DNA from: Caulobacter sp.
GTDB taxonomy: Bacteria > Pseudomonadota > Alphaproteobacteria > Caulobacterales > Caulobacteraceae
Length of the DNA: 64,000 bases
Direction of reading: 5' to 3'
NCBI GenBank assembly: GCA_030645575.1
Contig: JAUSMJ010000073.1
Location: 42,228-106,227 of the forward strand
A model generated the notes under the pieces. That model saw nothing but the letters and a program-made list of their open reading frames with translations, did not search any database and was not told where the DNA came from. The stretch's first letter is position 1, and every line of letters starts with the position of its first letter. Both the position numbers and the translations under genes were made by a program. Positions 18,376-28,176 of this stretch are shown here, piece after piece.

Positions 18376-18933
18376 TTGACGGGCCTCGTCGCCAGCCGGA
18401 CCTGCGGGGATTGCACCGTCTGCTGCACGGTGCTGCCGATCGACGCCGACGGCTTCGCCAAGTCATCCGGCGTGACCTGCGGGCACTGCGTTTCGGCCGG
18501 CTGCGCGATCCATCCGGATCGCCCGACGCCCTGCCGCGCGTTCGATTGCGGCTGGCTGCAGTTGCCGATGCTCGACGACGCCTGGCGGCCTGACCGCAGC
18601 GGCATCCTGATCATGGCGGACGACGACATTCCGGCCCGCTACACCGAGCGGCCCGGGATCAAGCTCTTGCTCGTGGGCGAGCGCCGGACATCGCTGACCC
18701 TGCCGGTGCTGGGCTATGTCGCCGGCCTCATCGATGGCGGCATGCCGACCTTCATCGCCGTGCCGGGGCCGCCCGGCTGCTTCTTCGCCAAGGCTTTCCT
18801 TAATGACCGGCTGACGGCGGCGGTCGCCAGGCGCGACGGCGGCGAGATCCTGCGCACGCTGCACGCCCTGCTCGACATCCTTGAGGCCGGCGACTTTGAA
18901 CCGGTTCCGACAGGCTCGTTCAGTCCGGGATAG
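18376..18933 (+). CDS. YkgJ-like cysteine-cluster protein
   Basis: A TTG start at 18376 gives 185 residues. The first 60 residues carry eight cysteines in the pattern RTCGDCTVCCTVLP ... CGHC ... GCAIHPDRPTPCRAFDCGW, which matches the YkgJ family of putative zinc- or iron-binding proteins of unknown function. The rest has no recognised domain. The last residues (PVPTGSFSPG) coincide with a CCGACAGGCTCGTTCAG sequence that looks like a dispersed repeat, so the C-terminus may have been altered by repeat insertion. It follows rlmE by seven bases and may be co-transcribed. Confidence 0.72.
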   Translation: MTGLVASRTCGDCTVCCTVLPIDADGFAKSSGVTCGHCVSAGCAIHPDRPTPCRAFDCGWLQLPMLDDAWRPDRSGILIMADDDIPARYTERPGIKLLLVGERRTSLTLPVLGYVAGLIDGGMPTFIAVPGPPGCFFAKAFLNDRLTAAVARRDGGEILRTLHALLDILEAGDFEPVPTGSFSPG

Positions 18934-18952
18934 CGGCGAGCCCGGCCGGTGG

Positions 18953-19552
18953 TCAGCCTCTGGCCGGCCGGTACATGGGAATCAGCCCCGGATGATCGCC
19001 CGGCTTGATCAGGCCGATGACCTCGAACCCGTGGCGCTCGTAGAGCGGGACGTTTTTCGGGCTGGAGCTCTCGAGATAGGCCGGCAGGCCGTCGGCGTCG
19101 CAGCGGGCGAGGCCCGCCTTCAGCAGCGCCGCGCCCAGGCCCTGGCCCTGCCGCGAGGGATCGACGCCGACCATCGACAGGTACCAGTGCGGTTCCCGCG
19201 GATGGAATTCGTCCATCAGGTCGCCGAGCTCGCCCAGAACCGCCTGCCGCTCCGGCGCCACCGCCTCGCCGACGAGGGCGATGATCGCCTCCTTGTCGGC
19301 TTCCGCGCCCGGCGCGAGCCACAGCGCCGCCGCCGCGCCGTCGTCGGCGATCCAGGCCGTGCCCGCCGCCAGCGCGCCGCCAGCCATCGCCGTGGCCAGC
19401 CGGTTGAAGCTGGCCAGATAGGTCGCGGCGCCGGGAAACATGTAGCGGACCGCGGGATCTGTGCTGAAGGCGAGCGACAGGATGTCCATCACCGGGTGGC
19501 GCTCAACCGGGCCCAACGCCGCCGGAGCGACGCGAATGTCGATATCGTTCAT
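18953..19552 (-). CDS. GNAT-family N-acetyltransferase
   Basis: This 199-residue acetyltransferase has the acetyl-CoA pyrophosphate loop near residue 135 (GVDPSRQGQGLGAALL) and the following helix. The LYERHGFEVIG motif near 175 is typical of the fold's end. N-terminal FSTDPAVRYMFP resembles a subgroup that acts on small molecules or antibiotics, but the substrate is unknown. It is a single gene facing away from vapBC and converging on the YkgJ-like gene. Confidence 0.85.
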   Translation of the reverse strand: MNDIDIRVAPAALGPVERHPVMDILSLAFSTDPAVRYMFPGAATYLASFNRLATAMAGGALAAGTAWIADDGAAAALWLAPGAEADKEAIIALVGEAVAPERQAVLGELGDLMDEFHPREPHWYLSMVGVDPSRQGQGLGAALLKAGLARCDADGLPAYLESSSPKNVPLYERHGFEVIGLIKPGDHPGLIPMYRPARG

Positions 19553-19627
19553 GCGGTCATGCTGGACCGGGTCAATCGGACCGCAAAGCTGTTTCAGCGC
19601 GGCGGGTAACGGGCGACATGGATTTGG

Positions 19628-19641
19628 GCATCAAATGATGC
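19628..19641. promoter_or_regulatory. palindrome upstream of vapBC, candidate operator
   Basis: GCATCAAATGATGC is a near-perfect 14-base palindrome (arms GCATCA and TGATGC around AA) 28 bases upstream of the vapB start. VapB-type antitoxins repress their own promoters by binding such palindromes. Only one copy is visible and no experiment supports it. Confidence 0.45.
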
Positions 19642-19668
19642 TAGTTTTCGTGGCTGGAGGCGACCGCC

Positions 19669-19866
19669 ATGCGCACGACCCTGAATCTGGATGATGACCT
19701 GCTCGCGAGAGCAGCCGAATTGACAGGCATCTCGGAAAAGTCGGCGCTCGTTCGGGAAGCGCTCACGGCCCTGATCCAGCGTGAAGCCGCCCGGCGCCTC
19801 GCCCTGCTGGGCGGAAGCGAGCCGAACCTGCGGAACATCCCGCGCCGGCGATCAGAGCCCGCGTGA
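19669..19866 (+). CDS. vapB: VapB-family antitoxin
   Basis: This 65-residue protein starts MRTTLNLDDDLLARAAELTG, a ribbon-helix-helix DNA-binding fold typical of VapB antitoxins paired with PIN toxins. The C-terminal half (LLGGSEPNLRNIPRRRSEPA) is the usual disordered toxin-binding tail, with LGGSEP being a common signature. GGAGGCGACC upstream provides the ribosome-binding site. It overlaps the toxin GTG by four bases (GTGA). Confidence 0.9.
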   Translation: MRTTLNLDDDLLARAAELTGISEKSALVREALTALIQREAARRLALLGGSEPNLRNIPRRRSEPA

Positions 19867-20234
19867 TTCTGGCGGACACATCCGTCTGGGTGGCGCATCT
19901 TCGCGCCGCCGATCCGGTGTTCACAGAGCGCCTGAATGCTGGAGAAATCATGGCTCATCGGTTCGTCATCGGCGAACTGGCGATGGGAAACCTGGGTCGC
20001 AGGGCCGGGACGCTCCAGTTTCTCGACGAGTTGCCCAAGGCCGTGGCAGCCAGTGACGTGGAGGTGCGAGACCTCGTCGAACGTTACCGCCTCCACGGTC
20101 TGGGGATCGGTTACATCGATGCCCATTTGCTCGCCAGCTGCAGATTAACGCCCGCCGCCCGACTCTGGAGCCGTGATCGGCGGCTTCAAGAGGCGGCGGA
20201 ACAGCTGTCTCTGGCGGTGAAGCCCACGCTGTAG
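19863..20234 (+). CDS. vapC: VapC PIN-domain toxin
   Basis: This is a 123-residue PIN RNase starting at GTG 19863. All four acidic positions are visible: ILADTSVWV (Asp), VIGELAMGNL (Glu), GIGYIDAHLLAS (Asp) and LWSRDRRL (Asp). It would cleave RNA, often initiator tRNA or rRNA, when freed from VapB. It differs from the PIN toxin at 8.6-9.1 kb, which uses a Phd-type antitoxin, so the window holds two independent PIN systems within otherwise housekeeping DNA. Confidence 0.9.
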   Translation: MILADTSVWVAHLRAADPVFTERLNAGEIMAHRFVIGELAMGNLGRRAGTLQFLDELPKAVAASDVEVRDLVERYRLHGLGIGYIDAHLLASCRLTPAARLWSRDRRLQEAAEQLSLAVKPTL

Positions 20235-20260
20235 CTCGCCGTCGCCGTCACCACCGTTGA

Positions 20261-21772
<1,512 letters not shown>

Positions 21773-21799
21773 CGCCCGGGACCAAGGGGGGACTACAAG

Positions 21800-22195
21800 A
21801 TGACGTTCGAACTGACCATTCTGGCCTGGACCCTGGTCCTGGCCTTCGTCCAGATCCTGGCCTTCGACATGGCCCGCACCGGCCAGTACGGCCTGAAGTG
21901 GAACACCGGCGCGCGGGATGAAGAGATGCCGCCGCTGTCGCCCATCGCCAGCCGGCTGCAACGGGCGCAGTACAACCTGTTCGAGACCCTGCCGCTGTTC
22001 ATCGCCGCGGTGTTGATCGCCCATGTGGCCGACCGCAACAGCGACCTGACGCACAACGGGGCGCTGATCTATCTGGTCGGTCGCATCGCCTATGTGCCGC
22101 TCTACGCCTTCGGTGTGAAGCAGATCCGCTCGCTGGTGTGGGTCGCCAGCACGGCCGGTCTTCTGATGATCTTCTGGGCCATCCTGGCTCCTTGA
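21800..22195 (+). CDS. MAPEG-family membrane protein
   Basis: This 131-residue protein has four predicted transmembrane helices and the MAPEG signature: GARDEEMPPLSPIASRLQRAQYN followed by FETLPLFIAAVLIA. MAPEG proteins are integral-membrane enzymes related to microsomal glutathione transferases; many bacterial members have unknown substrates. The ribosome-binding site is AAGGGGGGA. Its place between guaB and an rRNA methyltransferase suggests co-transcription but gives no functional clue. Confidence 0.88.
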   Translation: MTFELTILAWTLVLAFVQILAFDMARTGQYGLKWNTGARDEEMPPLSPIASRLQRAQYNLFETLPLFIAAVLIAHVADRNSDLTHNGALIYLVGRIAYVPLYAFGVKQIRSLVWVASTAGLLMIFWAILAP

Positions 22196-22209
22196 TAGCG
22201 GGTGTTTGA

Positions 22210-23481
22210 TTGCGTGACGGCGGGCGGTTAGCGGCGGCGATCCAGGTCCTCGAGGACATCGAGACGCGCCACAGGCCTGCCCGCATGGCGCTCAAGGGCT
22301 GGGGCGAGTCCGCGCGGTACGCGGGCTCGAAGGACCGCGCCTTTGTCTCCGGACTGGTCCTCGACGTCCTGCGCAAGCGGCGCTCGCTGGGCTGGAGGAT
22401 GGGCGAGGACAGCGCGCGCGCCGCGGCCCTGGCGGCGCTGCGCTTCGGCTGGGACTGGCCCATCGACCGGGTCGCTCAGGCGGCCGGCGACAGCGAGCAC
22501 GGCATCGGCGGCCTGACCGACGCTGAACAGACCGCCCTGACGACGCCCAACGCGGCGCCGGCCCCCGCGCCCGTCGCCGGCGACTACCCCGACTGGCTGG
22601 AGCCGCGCATCGCCCGCGTGTTCGGCGAGGGGAGGGCCGCGGAGATGGCCGCCCTGGCCGAGCGGGCGCCGGTGGACTTGCGGGCCAACAGCCTCAAGAC
22701 CGACCCCGACCGCGCGGCCAAAGCCCTGCAGCCGCTGCACGCCATGCCCGCCGGCGTCCTGCCGAACGCCTTCCGCATTCCCGCCCCGGCCGCCACCGAC
22801 CGCGCCGGCTCGGTCGAGACCATTCCGGCCTTCGGCAAGGGCTGGTTCGAGGTCCAGGACCTGGGCAGCCAGATCGCCGCCGCCTGCGCCGGCGACATCA
22901 AGGGCAAACAGGTGCTCGATTTCTGCGCCGGGGGCGGGGGCAAGACGCTGGCCCTGGCCGCCGCCATGGGCAATTCGGGCCAGCTCTACGCCCACGACAG
23001 CGACGCCCGCCGGATGGCCGACATCATCCCGCGCGCCACCCGCGCCGGGGTGCGCAACCTGCAGATCCGCTCGCCGGTCGAGGCCGAACCGCTCAGGGGC
23101 ATGGAAGGCCGGATGGACCTGGTGTTCGTCGATGCGCCCTGCACCGGCGCGGGCACCTGGCGGCGGCACCCGGACTCCAAGTGGCGCCTGTCGCCCGAGC
23201 AGCTCGAACGCCGCATGGCCGAGCAGGACCAAGTGCTGGACCAGGCCTGCGCCTATGTGAAACCGGGCGGCCGGCTGATCTATGTGACCTGCTCGATCTT
23301 CGCCGAGGAGAACGAGGATCGGATCGCCGCCTTCCTCGCGCGCCATCCGGGCTTCGCCGTTCGTTCGGCCGCCTTCGAGGCGGTCGCCGGACACGCCACC
23401 CCCGAGGGCTTCTTGCGCCTCACGCCCCTTTCCGCCGCCGCCGACGGCTTCTTCGTCGCTCATCTGGAACGCATCGCATGA
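22210..23481 (+). CDS. RsmB-like RNA (cytosine-C5)-methyltransferase
   Basis: This 423-residue NOL1/NOP2/Sun-family methyltransferase starts at TTG 22210. The SAM-binding loop is [16 protein letters not shown], the first conserved cysteine is in [17 protein letters not shown], and the catalytic cysteine is in [16 protein letters not shown]. The first ~110 residues form a helical domain but the match to a full NusB domain is weak, so I call it RsmB-like rather than RsmB. It methylates cytosine in rRNA or tRNA. Its stop overlaps the guaA start (ATGA). Confidence 0.88.
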   Translation: MRDGGRLAAAIQVLEDIETRHRPARMALKGWGESARYAGSKDRAFVSGLVLDVLRKRRSLGWRMGEDSARAAALAALRFGWDWPIDRVAQAAGDSEHGIGGLTDAEQTALTTPNAAPAPAPVAGDYPDWLEPRIARVFGEGRAAEMAALAERAPVDLRANSLKTDPDRAAKALQPLHAMPAGVLPNAFRIPAPAATDRAGSVETIPAFGKGWFEVQDLGSQIAAACAGDIKGKQVLDFCAGGGGKTLALAAAMGNSGQLYAHDSDARRMADIIPRATRAGVRNLQIRSPVEAEPLRGMEGRMDLVFVDAPCTGAGTWRRHPDSKWRLSPEQLERRMAEQDQVLDQACAYVKPGGRLIYVTCSIFAEENEDRIAAFLARHPGFAVRSAAFEAVAGHATPEGFLRLTPLSAAADGFFVAHLERIA

Positions 23482-25037
23482 CCGCCCCCGCTCACCAGCC
23501 CGTCCTGATCGTCGATTTCGGCAGCCAGGTGACGCAGCTGATCGCCCGCCGAGTGCGGGAGGCGGGCGTCTATTGCGAGATCCATCCGTTCGACAAGGTC
23601 GAGGCGCTGGTGGACGCGTTCCAGCCGGCCGCCATCATCCTGTCGGGCGGCCCCGCCAGCGTGCTCGAGGCCGACAGCCCCCGGATCGGGGCCAAGCTGT
23701 TCGAGCTGGGCGTGCCGATGCTCTGCGTCTGTTACGGCGAGCAGCTGCTGTGCGACGTGCTGGGCGGCACGGTCGAGGGCGGCCACGCCGGCGAGTTCGG
23801 CCGCGCCGACCTGACCATCGCCAGGGATCACGCGCTGTTCCAGGGCCTGGCCGGCGTCGGCGAGCTGGAAACCGTCTGGATGAGCCACGGCGACCGCGTC
23901 ACCGCGATCCCCGAAGGCTTCGAGATCATCGGGACCTCGACCGGCGCGCCGTTCGCGGCCATCGCCGACGACGCCCGCCGGATCTACGGCGTGCAGTTCC
24001 ACCCCGAGGTGGTCCACACGGTCAACGGCGCGAAGATCTACCGCAACTTCCTCTACAACCTCGCCGGCCTCAAGGGCGACTGGACCATGGCGGCCTTCCG
24101 CCAGGAGATGATCGCCAAGATCCGCGCCCAGGTCGGCAAGGGCCGGGTGATCTGCGGCCTCAGCGGCGGGGTCGACAGCTCGGTGGCCGCCGTGCTGATC
24201 CACGAGGCCATCGGGGACCAGCTGACCTGCGTCTATGTCGATACCGGCCTGATGCGGCTGGGCGAGAGCGAGCAGGTCGTTTCGCTGTTCCGCAATCACT
24301 ACAATATTCCGCTGGTGCATGTTGATGCATCTGACCTTTTCCTTGACGCGCTCGACGGCGTCAGCGACCCGGAGGCCAAGCGCAAGACCATCGGCCGGCT
24401 GTTCATCGAGGTGTTCGACCGCGAGGCCGGCAAGGTGGAGGACGCCCAGTTCCTCGCCCAGGGCACCCTCTATCCGGACGTGGTCGAAAGCGTCTCGGCG
24501 CGGGGCGGGCCGTCGGCCGTCATCAAAAGCCACCACAACGTCGGCGGCCTGCCGGACTTCATGAAGCTCAAGCTGGTCGAGCCGCTGCGCGAGCTGTTCA
24601 AGGACGAGGTCCGGGCGCTCGGCGTCGAGCTGGGCCTGCATCCCGACTTCGTCGGCCGCCACCCGTTCCCCGGGCCCGGCCTGGCCATCCGCATCCCCGG
24701 CGAGATCACCCGCGAAAAGGTCGCCGTGCTGCAGCAGGCCGACGCAATTTATCTCGATGAGATCCGCAAGGCCGGCCTGTACGACAAGATCTGGCAGGCC
24801 TTCGCCGTGCTGCTGCCGGTCAAGACCGTCGGCGTGATGGGCGACGCCCGCACCTACGAAAACGTCCTGGCCCTGCGCGCGGTGACCAGCACCGACGGCA
24901 TGACCGCCGACTTCTTCGAGTTCCCCTGGGACGTGCTGGGCAAGACCGCCACCCGGATCATCAACGAGGTCCGCGGCGTGAACCGGGTTGTCTACGACGT
25001 GACCAGCAAGCCGCCAGGGACGATCGAGTGGGAGTGA
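23478..25037 (+). CDS. guaA: GMP synthase (glutamine-hydrolysing)
   Basis: This 519-residue enzyme converts XMP to GMP with glutamine and ATP. The glutaminase domain has the nucleophile in [11 protein letters not shown] and the His-Glu pair in YGVQFHPEV; the ATP pyrophosphatase P-loop is [13 protein letters not shown] near residue 230; the dimerisation domain ends [11 protein letters not shown]. The start ATG 23478 overlaps the upstream methyltransferase. The last codons form part of a ~120 bp direct repeat found again at 63.7 kb, so this is probably the integration site of the island that follows. Confidence 0.96.
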   Translation: MTAPAHQPVLIVDFGSQVTQLIARRVREAGVYCEIHPFDKVEALVDAFQPAAIILSGGPASVLEADSPRIGAKLFELGVPMLCVCYGEQLLCDVLGGTVEGGHAGEFGRADLTIARDHALFQGLAGVGELETVWMSHGDRVTAIPEGFEIIGTSTGAPFAAIADDARRIYGVQFHPEVVHTVNGAKIYRNFLYNLAGLKGDWTMAAFRQEMIAKIRAQVGKGRVICGLSGGVDSSVAAVLIHEAIGDQLTCVYVDTGLMRLGESEQVVSLFRNHYNIPLVHVDASDLFLDALDGVSDPEAKRKTIGRLFIEVFDREAGKVEDAQFLAQGTLYPDVVESVSARGGPSAVIKSHHNVGGLPDFMKLKLVEPLRELFKDEVRALGVELGLHPDFVGRHPFPGPGLAIRIPGEITREKVAVLQQADAIYLDEIRKAGLYDKIWQAFAVLLPVKTVGVMGDARTYENVLALRAVTSTDGMTADFFEFPWDVLGKTATRIINEVRGVNRVVYDVTSKPPGTIEWE

Positions 25038-25142
25038 AGGGTGCGGCGCACGGGTGCGGCCTCCGGTGAGGGGCTTGGTTGATGACAGGGCGACTTTAGC
25101 CGGCTGAACCGATCCGCTCGACCCGGAGCTCTACGGTGGTAG
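25023..25142 (+). repeat. guaA-end direct repeat, copy A (putative attL)
   Basis: The last 15 bases of guaA plus about 105 bases downstream recur at 63,696-63,816. The first 19 bases (ATCGAGTGGGAGTGAAGGG) are identical in both copies, and long identical blocks follow (GCACGGGTGCGGCCTC, AGGGCGACTTTAGC, CTCTACGGTGGTAG). The guaA 3' end is a known attachment site for integrative elements, so I read this as the left att site. The next ~258 bases, up to the first secretion gene at 25,401, hold no gene I can support. Confidence 0.75.
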
Positions 25143-25400
25143 GCCTTCGAAGGACACCGATCCGGGACGTCGCGCGGCGCGCGGGAGAGAAGACGACGAG
25201 GCGGCCCTCCTGGAACTCGCCGGGGTCATATCTTGCGCTGGCGCTCAAACTGGCACTCTGGAGCGGATGTCATCCCACGGCAGGTCGCGGCGGCCTTCGG
25301 ACTGTTTCACCAGCAGGGGCACCTGTTCCAAGGCCGGGAGCACGCGGTTGCTATCATCCGTGGATGGCGCCAGGGCGGGCTACCGTAGTAGCGTGAGCCC

Positions 25401-25778
25401 ATGGCGGACGGGGGAAGAGAAAACAGCGCTGGCTTCGCGGCCGTCGATGCCCTGACCGCGCTCGCGATTCTGGCGACCACCATCGCGCTTTCGATCGTGG
25501 CGCTTTCTGTCGCCCGTCGCGCGGCGGCGGCGGCGGCGGAGGCGACCACGGCGCGCACGACGCTTCTGATGATCCTGAACGATCCGCCCAGGCCCGCTGG
25601 AATATACGCCGGCGCCAGCAGCGCCTTCGACTGGATGCTTCAGGTTCGCGCGGAGTCTCCGCCGTCAGCGCCAGTGCGTATCTGCACGGAGCATGCGAGC
25701 CTGCGCGCCCGGACCAGCGGTCGCCGCTACGATCTGGAGACGGGCCGTCCCTGCGCGCCGGAGCGGCCGCTGCCATGA
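25401..25778 (+). CDS. type II secretion minor pseudopilin (GspH/I-like)
   Basis: This 125-residue protein has the prepilin pattern: a short leader ending in glycine, then FAAVDALTALAILATTIALS as hydrophobic helix. The residue at +5 after the cleavage site is Asp rather than the usual Glu. The remainder is short and has two cysteines that could pair. By position as first gene of a type II secretion operon and by size it is probably GspI or GspH. The prepilin peptidase encoded at 31.2 kb would process it. Confidence 0.65.
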   Translation: MADGGRENSAGFAAVDALTALAILATTIALSIVALSVARRAAAAAAEATTARTTLLMILNDPPRPAGIYAGASSAFDWMLQVRAESPPSAPVRICTEHASLRARTSGRRYDLETGRPCAPERPLP

Positions 25779-26329
25779 AGGACGACGGCTACACGCTCGC
25801 CGAGGCGCTCGCGGCGATGCTGATCCTGGGACTGGCCATGGGCGGCCTGGTCGAAGGCGCCCGCCTCATCGGTCGCATGCAGGCGCCGGTGGTCGCCGCA
25901 AGGAATGATGACCAGGCGCTTCGGCGAGCCGAAGCCGGGCTCGCGGAATTGATGAGGCGGCGCGCCGGCGGCGACGAGAGCCTGACCGGTGACGGCCAGG
26001 CCTTGCGGTTCAATTGCAGCGCTGAAACCTGCGGCCTGTCGGTCGATGGCGACGACGGTCGCCCTTCTCTGACGGTCCGGCGCGGCGAGGTTGCGCAGAG
26101 CTTTCCCTTGCCTCCAGCGGGCAAAATCAGTCTTGTGTATTTCGCGCGTGATGGCCGCTTCGACCGATGGCCCCAGCCTGGACCTGCAAAGGACATGACG
26201 GGGGTGATGGTTGTCGGAACCTCCGCGCGGGGGGAGCTACCGTTAGTCGTCGCGAGATCATGGATCGAGCATCCAAAAACGTGCGAGTTCGACATGATCG
26301 CGAAGGGATGCCGCACATCGGCCCCCTAG
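25775..26329 (+). CDS. type II secretion minor pseudopilin (GspJ-like)
   Basis: This 184-residue protein begins MKDDGYTLAEALAAMLILG, a textbook class III signal with cleavage after the glycine, Tyr at +1 and Glu at +5. It overlaps the preceding pseudopilin gene by four bases. Its size and position after a GspI-like gene point to GspJ. A CNCSAET..CGL segment near residue 85 and a C-terminal C-x12-C spacing suggest periplasmic disulfides. Assignment to J rather than another minor pseudopilin is by context. Confidence 0.65.
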   Translation: MKDDGYTLAEALAAMLILGLAMGGLVEGARLIGRMQAPVVAARNDDQALRRAEAGLAELMRRRAGGDESLTGDGQALRFNCSAETCGLSVDGDDGRPSLTVRRGEVAQSFPLPPAGKISLVYFARDGRFDRWPQPGPAKDMTGVMVVGTSARGELPLVVARSWIEHPKTCEFDMIAKGCRTSAP

Positions 26330-27108
26330 CGGACTTTGGCGAGCCTGAGGGGCAGGACCCGGAAGATCGGGCGCCGCCGGAAGCGGCCCTGTTCGTCAGG
26401 CCGATTCCCACGCGGGCGGCCATGCCCTGGGATCAGGCCAGGGCCGCGGCCCTGGAAGCCCGGCTCAACGCGCCCCTGCCGATTGGCGAGTTGGCCTGGC
26501 AGATCAGACGCCTCCAGCCGTGGAGGCCGGGCGCTCCGGGGCGCTATGTGGCGATCTATGCCCGGCGTGAGGATGTGCGTGACGGGTTGACCGCGGCCGC
26601 CGATGTCGATGGCCGCGCGGTCCCTGTCCAGTTTCCATCGCCGGGCAAGCGGCGCGAGCAGGTCCGCCGTCTTGCCGTGGTTGGAACCGGCGCGGGTCTC
26701 GCCGCCTTCCTGCTGGTCAGTTCGGTGATTTCTGTGCTCGCGGTTCGAGTGCGGGCCGCGGCGCAGCTCGACGCGCTTGAGCAGGCGACCGCCGGGCGGC
26801 TGGAACAGACGCGCGCCCAGAAAGCCCTGCAAGCCCAGGAGCAGGCCATTACCGCCGCCGGCCTGACCGGGCGCCGCGCGAGCCGGGTGCTGAACGATCT
26901 CGCTTGGGCGGCCCGGAGCAAGGCGCCCGACGCGGGTGTCGAGGGGTTCCTCTGGGAGGGGACTCTGTTCGCGGTCGAGGTACGTGGCGAGGCCAATCCG
27001 TTCCCGGCCGCCGACCGGCGGGTCGAGCGGTCCGCAAGCCCGGTGCGTCCCGGCGTCTGGCTCTGGGGCGTCACGGACGATGACGCTGGCGCGAAGGAGG
27101 CGCCATGA
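26308..27108 (+). CDS. GspL-like inner-membrane assembly protein
   Basis: From ATG 26308 (alternatives: ATG 26260, GTG 26281) this is a 266-residue protein: a cytoplasmic N-terminal part of about 125 residues, one transmembrane helix (VVGTGAGLAAFLLVSSVISVLAV), then a coiled-coil stretch rich in Ala, Gln and Glu, and a small periplasmic domain. This layout matches GspL/PilN-type proteins that anchor the secretion ATPase. The N-terminal part is shorter than the actin-like domain of typical GspL, so it is a reduced or divergent version. Identity rests on layout and on its place before a GspM-like gene. Confidence 0.55.
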   Translation: MPHIGPLADFGEPEGQDPEDRAPPEAALFVRPIPTRAAMPWDQARAAALEARLNAPLPIGELAWQIRRLQPWRPGAPGRYVAIYARREDVRDGLTAAADVDGRAVPVQFPSPGKRREQVRRLAVVGTGAGLAAFLLVSSVISVLAVRVRAAAQLDALEQATAGRLEQTRAQKALQAQEQAITAAGLTGRRASRVLNDLAWAARSKAPDAGVEGFLWEGTLFAVEVRGEANPFPAADRRVERSASPVRPGVWLWGVTDDDAGAKEAP

Positions 27109-27620
27109 AGCGGGCGGCCGCGCCACAACCGCTGACGCTTGCCTTGGCCGTCCTGGCCGGCTTGGCCGTGCTTGGCCTTGCCAGCTGGGCGATGAGCTCG
27201 GCTGCCCGCCCGAGCGACTACAAGAGCCGGCTCGCCGCCCTGGAGCAATCCGTCGCCGAGATCGAGCGCGGCGCGGCCGGGCGGCCAGGGGTCGGTGTCA
27301 CCGAGAAGACGCTCTGTCGCGGCGCGCTGCTGCCCGCGGCGAGCGCGCTGCGGTCGAGTCTGGTTCGGCAGGCCGGTGGGGCCGGCATGATCTTGCGAAG
27401 TGTGGACGCTGCCCCGGGCTCCGCGGCCGGAAGCCTCGCCGGCATCGATGTCTCGTTCGCCGCCCAAGGCTCGTACGAAGGGGCGGTGAAGCTGATGAGC
27501 CTGCTCGAAGGCATGAGGCCTGAGGTGTTCATCGACAGTGTCGAAATCGCGCCGGCGGCCGGCAAGGTGAGCCTCAAGGTGAAAGGGAGGGCGTTCTGTT
27601 GGAACTCCGCTCGCCGGTAG
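27105..27620 (+). CDS. GspM-like type II secretion protein
   Basis: This 171-residue protein has a short cytoplasmic start, one transmembrane helix (LTLALAVLAGLAVLGLASWAM) and a periplasmic domain with a coiled coil followed by a ferredoxin-like fold (GIDVSFAAQGSYEGAVKLMSLLEGM...VFIDSVEI). GspM/PilO proteins have just this layout and pair with GspL/PilN. The gene overlaps both neighbours by short stretches, which fits tight co-translation. Confidence 0.65.
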   Translation: MKRAAAPQPLTLALAVLAGLAVLGLASWAMSSAARPSDYKSRLAALEQSVAEIERGAAGRPGVGVTEKTLCRGALLPAASALRSSLVRQAGGAGMILRSVDAAPGSAAGSLAGIDVSFAAQGSYEGAVKLMSLLEGMRPEVFIDSVEIAPAAGKVSLKVKGRAFCWNSARR

Positions 27621-28123
27621 TGCTGGGCGCCGCTCCGGCGGGCCTGGCGCTCGCCTGTATCGGCTGGCTGTTGCTTGGCGGCTCGGTTCGTGTCATCGCG
27701 CCGCTCGACGGGATGCAGGCGCGCCTGGACGCCGCGCCGGCCGGCCGGACGCCAGCTGGCGCGTCGTCTGCGGCGGCGGCGTCCGCCGCCCTCTCGACCC
27801 CGCTCTTCGTCGCGAGCGCCGCCGAATTATCCGTGCGCCTCGACGGCCTCTCGCGCACGCCGCGCCGCGCGGCCGCGCTCGTGTCGATCAACGGGGGCCC
27901 GTCTCAGTGGCTCGTTCAGGGCGGCACGCGCGAGGGGATCACCCTGGTTCAGGTGCTATCGACCAAGGTGGTGATCGACAGCCGCTCGGGCCGGCGCGCG
28001 GTCGCGCTCGGCGAGACATCTGGATCGGCCACTGATTTGGCGGGCGGTGACCTGGCGGGTGATCAGCCGCCGCCGGGAACGCGCATGCCGCCGCCGCCCG
28101 CCAGCGCGCCGGGGGCGCCATGA
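27599..28123 (+). CDS. GspC/GspN-like type II secretion protein
   Basis: A TTG start at 27599 gives 174 residues: a transmembrane helix near the N-terminus (LALACIGWLLLGG), an Ala/Ser-rich linker, and a small domain around residues 75-145 with LDGLSRTPRRAAALVSINGG and VVIDSRSGRRAVALGE. This resembles the HR (homology region) of GspC, which contacts the secretin from the inner membrane. The proline-rich tail ends the protein, and there is no PDZ domain. It lies directly before the secretin gene, where gspC is usual. GspN is the alternative. Confidence 0.6.
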   Translation: MELRSPVVLGAAPAGLALACIGWLLLGGSVRVIAPLDGMQARLDAAPAGRTPAGASSAAAASAALSTPLFVASAAELSVRLDGLSRTPRRAAALVSINGGPSQWLVQGGTREGITLVQVLSTKVVIDSRSGRRAVALGETSGSATDLAGGDLAGDQPPPGTRMPPPPASAPGAP

Positions 28124-28176
28124 CGCGCCCATCAGAATTCAAGTACCGGGCCCACGGGCCCGTTGGGAGGACGAGC

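Noticed and set aside
25136..25400. Small overlapping frames between guaA and the secretion operon
   Set aside because: Short, mutually overlapping and without motifs; the stretch includes the tail of the direct repeat.
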